A stretch of 11,379 bases of DNA, from assembly GCA_030689795.1 (NCBI GenBank), contig JAUYEO010000113.1, positions 1 through 11,379 on the forward strand, read 5' to 3'. The notes beneath the pieces were generated by a model. The model was not told the DNA's origin. It saw nothing but the letters and a program-made list of their open reading frames with translations, and did not search any database. The stretch's first letter is position 1; every line of letters starts with the position of its first letter. Source of the DNA: Desulfobacterales bacterium. GTDB taxonomy: Bacteria; Desulfobacterota; Desulfobacteria; Desulfobacterales; RPRI01. Of the stretch, positions 6,234 through 11,379 are shown piece after piece. The position numbers and the translations under genes are program-made.

Positions 6234-6974
6234 GTGATACTTGAGACAAAAAAATTAGTAAAGGAATTCGGCAAACTCCTTGCCACCAATAATGTCAGCT
6301 TTTCCGTAAATAAAGGGGATATCCATGCCATCATAGGTCCCAATGGCGCCGGAAAATCGACCTTCTTTAATCTGATTACCGGATATCACATCCCCGATTC
6401 AGGAAAGGTTTTCTTTAAGGGAAAAGAGATTACCAAACTGCCTTCTTACCGGAGATGCAGGCTTGGGATTACCCGCTCCTTTCAAATTACCAGTATATAC
6501 CCGAAGCTTACCGTCTATGAAAGCATTCTTATGGCCCTCTTGTCCCGGCACAGGGTGACCCTGAATTTATTTTCATCAGCTGATAAATATTTCCGCGAAG
6601 AGGTATGGAGTATTCTGGAAGACGTGGGACTGGCCGATCAGGCCCATGTCAACGGAGATTCCATTTCACACGGAGACAAAAAAAGACTTGAACTGGCGGT
6701 CACTCTTGGAACAAAGCCTGAATTGCTGCTTCTGGATGAACCGACCTGCGGAATGTCTCCTGAGGAGACGGAAAGCATTATGGCAATGATTAAAAATCTG
6801 GTGGACAAGAAAGGCCTGACTATCCTTTTTACCGAACATGATATGGGGGTTGTTTTCGGAATTGCCCGGAGGATCTCCGTCCTTCACCAGGGAAGTATGA
6901 TAGCCGACGGGACTCCTGAAGAGGTGCGGGCGAGTGAAGAGGTTCAAAAAGTCTATCTGGGCGGTGCAGCATGA
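6234..6974 (+). CDS. Liv/HAAT-type ABC transporter ATP-binding protein, LivG class
   Basis: One of two ATPases that power the importer, 246 aa, peripheral to the inner membrane. Walker A is GPNGAGKS (35-42), the Q-loop Gln84 sits in RSFQ, the signature is SHGDK (145-149, a common LivG/Urt-type variant of LSGGQ), Walker B is LLLLDEP (164-170) and the switch His is 202 (TEHDM). The GTG start gives the expected N-terminus ILETKKLVKEFG. It follows the repeat element after 37 bp and overlaps the next gene by 4 nt (ATGA). Separated from the permease genes only by the inserted element, it almost certainly belongs to the same importer. All catalytic motifs are intact. Confidence 0.93.
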   Translation: MILETKKLVKEFGKLLATNNVSFSVNKGDIHAIIGPNGAGKSTFFNLITGYHIPDSGKVFFKGKEITKLPSYRRCRLGITRSFQITSIYPKLTVYESILMALLSRHRVTLNLFSSADKYFREEVWSILEDVGLADQAHVNGDSISHGDKKRLELAVTLGTKPELLLLDEPTCGMSPEETESIMAMIKNLVDKKGLTILFTEHDMGVVFGIARRISVLHQGSMIADGTPEEVRASEEVQKVYLGGAA

Positions 6975-7669
6975 TGATTGAGCTGAAAGATATCCATACC
7001 TATTACGGCACCAGCCATATTCTTTTCGGAATTTCCATGCATGTGGAGGAAGGGGAATCTGTTTGTCTTCTGGGAAGAAACGGGGCCGGCAAGACCACAA
7101 CCTTAAAAAGCATTATCGGGCTTACCCCCCCAAAAAAGGGAAACATACGGTTTCAGGGAAAGGAGATAGCAGGCAGGCCTCCATATCGTATCGCCCGGAT
7201 GGGAGTCGGCTTTGTTCCCGATGACCGCAGGATCTTCCCGGATTTAACGGTCCGACAGAATATCCTCCTGGCCAAAAAAGATCGCGAAGGGAGCATATGG
7301 AACCTGGACCGGGTTTATTCCCTCTTTCCCAAGTTAAAGGATCTGGACAGCAACATGGGAGGTCATCTAAGCGGAGGGGAGCAGCAGATGCTCACCATTG
7401 CCCGTACCCTGATGACCAACCCTTCGCTGCTTCTTCTGGATGAACCCGGAGAAGGCCTGGCGCCCCTGGTGGTCAAAGCCATGGGCGAGCAACTCATGGA
7501 GATTAAAAAGTTAGGCGTGACCATGCTCATCTGCGAGCATAATGTCGGACTGGCCATGTCCTTAAGCGACCGCGCTTATATAATGGACAAGGGGGCAATT
7601 CGTTACCAGGGAACCATTTCCGATTTAAAAGCAAACGAAGAAATACGCAAGAAATACCTGATGGTTTAA
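6971..7669 (+). CDS. Liv/HAAT-type ABC transporter ATP-binding protein, LivF class
   Basis: Partner ATPase of the importer, 232 aa, close to the usual LivF length. Walker A GRNGAGKT is at 35-42, the family-typical segment VPDDRRIFPDLTV at 82-94 (often VPEGRRIFP), signature LSGGEQ at 133-138, Walker B LLLLDEP at 153-159 followed by GEGLAP, and switch His190. The start codon overlaps the stop of the LivG-class gene as ATGA (6971-6974), a sign of coupled translation; a second ATG at 6974 is an equally plausible start one codon later. The ligase gene begins 6 bp after its stop. Confidence 0.93.
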   Translation: MMIELKDIHTYYGTSHILFGISMHVEEGESVCLLGRNGAGKTTTLKSIIGLTPPKKGNIRFQGKEIAGRPPYRIARMGVGFVPDDRRIFPDLTVRQNILLAKKDREGSIWNLDRVYSLFPKLKDLDSNMGGHLSGGEQQMLTIARTLMTNPSLLLLDEPGEGLAPLVVKAMGEQLMEIKKLGVTMLICEHNVGLAMSLSDRAYIMDKGAIRYQGTISDLKANEEIRKKYLMV

Positions 7670-7675
7670 AAAGCT

Positions 7676-9193
7676 ATGAAACTTGGCGCCCTCCCGACAC
7701 GTCATGCCCGGTTCCGCCCGGACCACACTGCTGTCATTTTTCAGAACCGTCGGCTGACCTATCTTGAACTCAACAGAAGCGTCAACCGCCTCTCAAATGC
7801 ATTCCTGGGCCAGGGTATCCGCAAGGGAGATAAAATTGCGACCATTCTTCCCAATTGCCTGGAGCTGTTCGAGATCTACTGGGCGGTGGCCAAAATCGGA
7901 GCGGTAGTTGTCCCCTTAAGCCCCCTGCTTCGCGGAAGCGGATTGGCTTCTCTGCTCCGTGACTCCGATTCGGTGATGGTCATCACCAATAAGGCTTTTG
8001 TTGAAATCCTGGATCCCATAAAGTCCGAACTGCCGGTCATCTCCGCCGGCCGGTACATTCTGACCGACGGCTCCGGAACCGAAGGATACCTGAACTATCA
8101 CGAAATGAAGGAACTCGCTTCAGATCAGGAACCGGAAGAAACAGGAATCAGCGACCATGATCCCTACAACATAATATACAGCAGCGGCACAACCGGACTC
8201 CCCAAGGGGATTGTGCATACCCATTATGTCAGGGCCATGTACTGTATGATCTTTTCTTCAGCATACAGGATTTCTCCGGAGAGCGTGATTCTGCACAGCG
8301 GATCAATTGTTTTTAACGGGGCATTTTTAACCCTGATGCCGGCCATGTCTCTTGGCGCGACCTATATACTTCATCCCCAGTTTAATGCGGAAAACATGAT
8401 CGAAACCATTCAAAAGGAGCGGGTCACCCATGTGGATGTCGTTCCGGCCCAGGTGATTGCCCTGCTCAATTCACCCGGATTTTCCTTTGACACCTTGAAA
8501 TCGATAGAGATGTTCCTCTGCCTTGGCGCTCCTCTTCTCAAAGAGCACAAGGATGAACTGAACCGCCGGCTTCCGGGACGCTTTTATGAACTCTACGGTC
8601 TGACCGAGGGCTTTGTGACCATTCTGGACAAAAATGACTATGCGGCAAAGCCGACATCAGTTGGTTGTCCACCGCCTTTCTTTGAAATGCGGATCATGGA
8701 TGAAAAACGCCGGGAGGTTCCGGCAGGGGTCGTGGGTGAAATCGCGGGCCGCGGTCCGATATTAATGCCGGGATATTACAAGCGGCCTGATCTGACCCAA
8801 AGCGCCATTATTGACGGATGGCTCTACAGCGGAGACCTTGGGTACGTTGATGAGGACGGCTACCTCTATCTTGTGGACCGCAAAAAAGATATGATCATAT
8901 CAGGCGGGATCAATGTTTACCCGAAGGATATCGAAGAAATTGCGGTCAGGCACCCGGCAGTCCGGGAAGTTGCTGTCTTTGGTATCCCTCATGAGAAATG
9001 GGGGGAAACCCCGGTGGCTGCCGTTATCCTCCATCAGCCGGGCTCTGTCACTGAGGAAGATCTGAAGGATTGGATCAATAAACGTGTAGAAGCAACCTTT
9101 CAGCGGATTCATAAGGTGGTTTTTATGGACGATTTTCCGCGCAGCACGGCAGGAAAGACGCTAAAAAGAGTCATGAGGGATGAGTTTATTTAA
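7676..9193 (+). CDS. AMP-forming acyl-CoA ligase (class I adenylate-forming enzyme)
   Basis: Probably activates a carboxylic acid to its CoA thioester with ATP, via an acyl-AMP; 505 aa, cytoplasmic. The P-loop YSSGTTGLPKG is at 168-178, YGLTE at 307-311, SGD with the ribose-binding Asp at 385-387, Arg402 in DRKKDMIISGG, and the catalytic C-terminal Lys494 in TAGKTLKR. The overall pattern resembles FadD/CaiC-like ligases, so medium- or long-chain, hydroxy- or aryl-acids are all possible; sequence reading cannot fix the substrate. It starts 6 bp after the LivF-class gene with only a weak ribosome site, so it should be co-transcribed with the importer. That context suggests it traps the imported acid as a thioester. 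Its stop codon overlaps the stop of the convergent ligase gene. Confidence 0.9.
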   Translation: MKLGALPTRHARFRPDHTAVIFQNRRLTYLELNRSVNRLSNAFLGQGIRKGDKIATILPNCLELFEIYWAVAKIGAVVVPLSPLLRGSGLASLLRDSDSVMVITNKAFVEILDPIKSELPVISAGRYILTDGSGTEGYLNYHEMKELASDQEPEETGISDHDPYNIIYSSGTTGLPKGIVHTHYVRAMYCMIFSSAYRISPESVILHSGSIVFNGAFLTLMPAMSLGATYILHPQFNAENMIETIQKERVTHVDVVPAQVIALLNSPGFSFDTLKSIEMFLCLGAPLLKEHKDELNRRLPGRFYELYGLTEGFVTILDKNDYAAKPTSVGCPPPFFEMRIMDEKRREVPAGVVGEIAGRGPILMPGYYKRPDLTQSAIIDGWLYSGDLGYVDEDGYLYLVDRKKDMIISGGINVYPKDIEEIAVRHPAVREVAVFGIPHEKWGETPVAAVILHQPGSVTEEDLKDWINKRVEATFQRIHKVVFMDDFPRSTAGKTLKRVMRDEFI

Positions 9194-10824
9194 CCTTTCT
9201 TTCTCTCTATTTCCAGCTTTTTCAGCTCCCTGCGTATGATTTTCCCGGTAGCTGTCATAGGCAGCGAATCCGTAAATTCAATCTCACGCGGATATTCATG
9301 AGCCGCAAGGCGCACCTTTACAAAGTTTTTTATTTCCTCTGTAAGTTCCGTCCCGGCTTTAACCCCCGGCCTTAAAACTATAAATGCCTTCACGATCTCG
9401 GTGCGAACCTTGTCCGGGCTGCCGACAACAGCAACCATAGTCACAGCCGGGTGCTTTAATATGCAATCCTCAATCTCGGCAGGTCCTATCCGGTACCCTG
9501 AGCTCGTTATAAGGTCGTCTTTTCGTCCGACAAACCAGAAGTATCCGTCTTCATCTTTTTTTGCAAGATCGCCTGTCAGGCACCAGTCTCCAACGAACTT
9601 GTTCTGAGTAGCTTCGGGATTCTTCCAGTATCCGAGAAACATCACCGGATCAGGACGTTTTATTCCTATCTCGCCCACGATGCCGGGCGCAACCGGCGTT
9701 CCCGACTCATCCGTCACATCGACCATGTGCCCCGGAATCGCTCTTCCCATCGAGCCCGGACGGATATCCATTATACCTGCGCAGTTTCCCACGACAAGAT
9801 TTACTTCCGTCTGTCCGTAAAACTCGTTTATGTCAAGCCCCATGACATCTTTGCCCCACTGAAGAAGCCCTTCCCCCAGGGTTTCTCCCCCGCTTCCGAT
9901 TGAACGCATGCGATAATCATGGCGGAGACGGGGATCTTTAACCTGGCGCATCATCTTTAAAGCCGTCGGCGGCATGAACGCATTTCTTATGCCATGTTTT
10001 GCAAGGAAGTGAAAGGCCTCTTCAGGATCAAATTTTTTTGCCCGTCTGGCCACGACCGGAATGCCGTGGTGCCAGCTCGGAAAGAGAACATCGATCAGTC
10101 CTCCGATCCAGGCCCAGTCCGCCGGAGTCCAGAAAAGGTCGTCTTCTTTCGGGAAAAAATTATGGGGAAACTCAACTCCCGGAAGATGCCCGAGAAGTAC
10201 ACGATGCGCATGCAGCGCACCTTTGGGAGGGCCTGTTGTTCCGGATGTGTAGATAATGAGAGCAGGATCATCCGCCTTTGTTGACGCAGGAGTAAAGTCA
10301 CGGCTTCCCTTTTCAATCAGGTCCCAAAAATCCAGCGCCTTATCGGGGGCTTTGCCGCCGGTAACTATCACCACCTTGAGGAGAGGAAGCTTTTCCCAAA
10401 TCTCTGTCACTTTAGGAAGGTTGGCCTCATCCGTGACAAGGCACCTGGCCTCGCTGTTTGCGAGCCTGTACTCCAGTGCGTCGGCTCCGAAGAGGGTGAA
10501 AAGAGGAACGGCAATAGCGCCGATTTTATAAGCTGCGATATGGGTTAAAGCCGTTTCCGGAGACTGGGATAAAAGGATGCCTATCCGGTCTCCTTTTTCA
10601 ATACCTGCATGAACAAGTCCGTTTGCCAGGCGGTTTGAGAGCTGTTTTAACTCCCAGAAAGTGTATTTTTCTACCCGGCCTGCTTCGTCTTCGTATATCA
10701 GGGCCAGCCTGTATCTCTGACCTGCCCATTTGTCGCATATGTCCACTCCGATATTATAATTTGCCGGTATCTCCCATTTAAAAGACCGGCAGACCTCCTC
10801 GTAGCTTTTCCCTTCGTGCAGCAT
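9190..10824 (-). CDS. Acetyl-CoA synthetase/medium-chain-like AMP-forming acyl-CoA synthetase
   Basis: Second ANL-family synthetase, 544 aa from the preferred start. Numbered from an upstream in-frame GTG at 10845, it shows the P-loop YTSGTTGPPKG (199-209), aromatic-rich TPADWAWIGGL (240-250), YGQTE (343-347), TGD (424-426), Arg441 in GRKDDLITSSGYRIGP and catalytic Lys535 in TATGKIIRR. The YGQTE and SSGYRIGP motifs are typical of the acetyl-CoA synthetase/ACSM-like branch, which favours short- or medium-chain acids. I chose ATG 10824 because a perfect AGGAGG (10834-10839, reverse strand) lies 9 nt upstream, inside the longer frame. It is transcribed against the transporter operon and so is separately regulated; its upstream region holds several palindromes. 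It is not a duplicate of the 7676 ligase: motifs and termini differ clearly. Confidence 0.9.
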   Translation of the reverse strand: MLHEGKSYEEVCRSFKWEIPANYNIGVDICDKWAGQRYRLALIYEDEAGRVEKYTFWELKQLSNRLANGLVHAGIEKGDRIGILLSQSPETALTHIAAYKIGAIAVPLFTLFGADALEYRLANSEARCLVTDEANLPKVTEIWEKLPLLKVVIVTGGKAPDKALDFWDLIEKGSRDFTPASTKADDPALIIYTSGTTGPPKGALHAHRVLLGHLPGVEFPHNFFPKEDDLFWTPADWAWIGGLIDVLFPSWHHGIPVVARRAKKFDPEEAFHFLAKHGIRNAFMPPTALKMMRQVKDPRLRHDYRMRSIGSGGETLGEGLLQWGKDVMGLDINEFYGQTEVNLVVGNCAGIMDIRPGSMGRAIPGHMVDVTDESGTPVAPGIVGEIGIKRPDPVMFLGYWKNPEATQNKFVGDWCLTGDLAKKDEDGYFWFVGRKDDLITSSGYRIGPAEIEDCILKHPAVTMVAVVGSPDKVRTEIVKAFIVLRPGVKAGTELTEEIKNFVKVRLAAHEYPREIEFTDSLPMTATGKIIRRELKKLEIERKKG

Positions 10825-10833
10825 ATCTTTTTC

Positions 10834-10839
10834 CCTCCT
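10834..10839 (-). promoter_or_regulatory. Consensus Shine-Dalgarno deciding the start of the minus-strand synthetase
   Basis: The reverse strand reads AGGAGG here, 9 nt before ATG 10824. It lies within the longer frame that starts with GTG at 10845, so the shorter 544-aa product is preferred. Confidence 0.75.
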
Positions 10840-10845
10840 AACCAC

Positions 10846-11166
10846 ATATTGAAGCTCCCCGCCGCAAACAGCGTTAGAATGCGCCTGATCTGTTCAGGCT
10901 TGTATATATTCTCCGCATCTTCAAAACCGGCGCTTACCGCAGGCCCAGCCTTTTAAGGCTGGGTTAAACGAAGATTTCCCGGGAAATGGAACTTTTTCTG
11001 CATATCACATCCCGGAGAGAAATAAAACGGAACATTCTTTCTATCATTTTTTCTCCAATCTTTTGCCGGAGACGAAAACAAGAAGGATCTGCCTCCGGTA
11101 TGTGCATTGCCTGAAAAATAATAAATATGGAGCAATCGGCGTTGTTTTGGATCATTGTGTTTGATA
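10846..11166. promoter_or_regulatory. Non-coding region upstream of the minus-strand synthetase, with palindromes
   Basis: No credible gene is seen. Three symmetrical sites stand out: GCCTGA (10883-10888)/TCAGGC (10894-10899); CCCAGCC (10944-10950)/GGCTGGG (10957-10963), whose stem extends to 9 bp with two T-A pairs; and ATTTCCCGGGAAAT (10974-10987), a perfect 14-bp palindrome. They lie 59-163 bp before the synthetase start and could be operators or leader hairpins. None is followed by a T-run, so they do not look like terminators. TATATA at 10903-10908 could be a minus-strand -10 box, but no good -35 accompanies it. Confidence 0.4.
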
Positions 11167-11195
11167 TTGACACCAGACGACATATTCTTTATATT
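11167..11195 (+). promoter_or_regulatory. Sigma70-like promoter pointing out of the right edge
   Basis: TTGACA (11167-11172), a 17-bp spacer, and TATATT (11190-11195) make a strong housekeeping-type promoter. Transcription would begin near 11202. No reading frame with a ribosome site follows within the window, so it could drive a gene beyond the right edge or a small RNA. A perfect palindrome ATTGTTTAAACAAT (11246-11259) lies just downstream and could be an operator. Confidence 0.45.
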
Positions 11196-11277
11196 TCACC
11201 GAAAGTTAAAGAGATCTAAAGAACATCCGATGTTGACGGGTTACAATTGTTTAAACAATAGAGCCAATTGCAAAAGT

Positions 11278-11379
11278 CCCTCTCCCCTCCCTTGATGGGA
11301 GGGGATTAAGGGGATGGTGAAAGAACAACTCATTGATAACTCTAATCTTTTACCCCTCACCCCAACCCTCTCCCGCAAG
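11278..11379. repeat. C/G-rich inverted intergenic repeats
   Basis: Arms CCCCTCCC (11284-11291) and GGGAGGGG (11297-11304) form a perfect 8-bp hairpin with loop TTGAT, followed by AAGGGGATGGTGA. About 25 bp later, a related C-rich segment (about 11351-11379, containing CCCCTCACCCC and CCCTCTCCC) runs in the opposite orientation and is cut by the window edge. This resembles the C/G-rich REP-like intergenic repeats found in many proteobacteria. There is no T-run after the hairpin, so a simple intrinsic terminator is unlikely. Confidence 0.6.

Noticed and set aside
6268..6284. A second sigma54-like motif (CGGCA-N6-TTGCC) with exact GG/GC spacing
   Set aside because: It lies inside the LivG-class coding sequence just after the start, lacks the leading TTGG and the final A/T, and is best explained by codons.
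6666..7100. Minus-strand 144-residue open frame across the livG-livF junction
   Set aside because: Antisense to both ATPase genes with intact motifs; its sequence has no recognisable domain.
2855..7669. Assigning leucine/isoleucine/valine as the transported ligand
   Set aside because: Family membership alone does not fix the substrate; the neighbouring ligase and dehydrogenase point instead to an organic acid.
10953..11183. Minus-strand 76-residue open frame upstream of the synthetase
   Set aside because: No ribosome site before its ATG, no recognisable domain, atypical composition, and an overlapping alternative frame of similar length; it covers the palindrome cluster and looks like chance.
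1..11379. CRISPR array, tRNA/rRNA, toxin-antitoxin, phage or transposase genes
   Set aside because: No regularly spaced direct repeats, no cloverleaf or rRNA sequence, and all long frames are accounted for by metabolic, transport and regulatory genes.

Overview
The window carries one transport and activation gene cluster and parts of its surroundings. Gene content (a HAAT/Liv-type ABC importer, AMP-forming acyl-CoA ligases, a 3-hydroxybutyrate dehydrogenase-like SDR, a PAS/sigma54 activator), moderate G+C and MITE-like intergenic repeats fit an anaerobic, fatty- or aromatic-acid-degrading Desulfobacterota (former Deltaproteobacteria). That assignment is inference; no rRNA, tRNA or marker gene is present.

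Layout. Positions 1-135 hold a structured repeat cut by the window edge, followed by short CATCATATATG boxes and a sigma70-like promoter for a sigma54-dependent activator (266-1654). A 308-bp non-coding gap holds two palindromes and a near-perfect -24/-12 promoter (1861-1877). It faces a plus-strand run: SDR (1963), periplasmic binding protein (2855), LivH-like permease (4160), LivM-like permease (5044), LivG-like ATPase (6234), LivF-like ATPase (6971), acyl-CoA ligase (7676-9193). Junctions are 43, 9, 2, 221, -4 and 6 bp. The one large gap, between the permease and ATPase genes, is almost entirely a 183-bp MITE-like element, a second and inverted copy of the repeat at the left edge. A second AMP-forming ligase (9190-10824) lies on the minus strand and converges so closely that the two stop codons overlap. 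The last ~530 bp are non-coding, with palindromes, an outward sigma70-like promoter and C/G-rich repeats.

Proposed working model (inference): the PAS activator senses a signal and opens the sigma54 promoter. The importer brings in a carboxylic acid (the Liv name need not mean branched-chain amino acids), the co-transcribed ligase makes its CoA thioester, and the dehydrogenase handles a hydroxy/keto acid from the same pathway. The most unusual feature is the structured mobile repeat inside the operon: the two copies share paired stems, while their apical hairpins differ in sequence but are both preserved as hairpins. I see no defence system, CRISPR array, phage gene or transposase.
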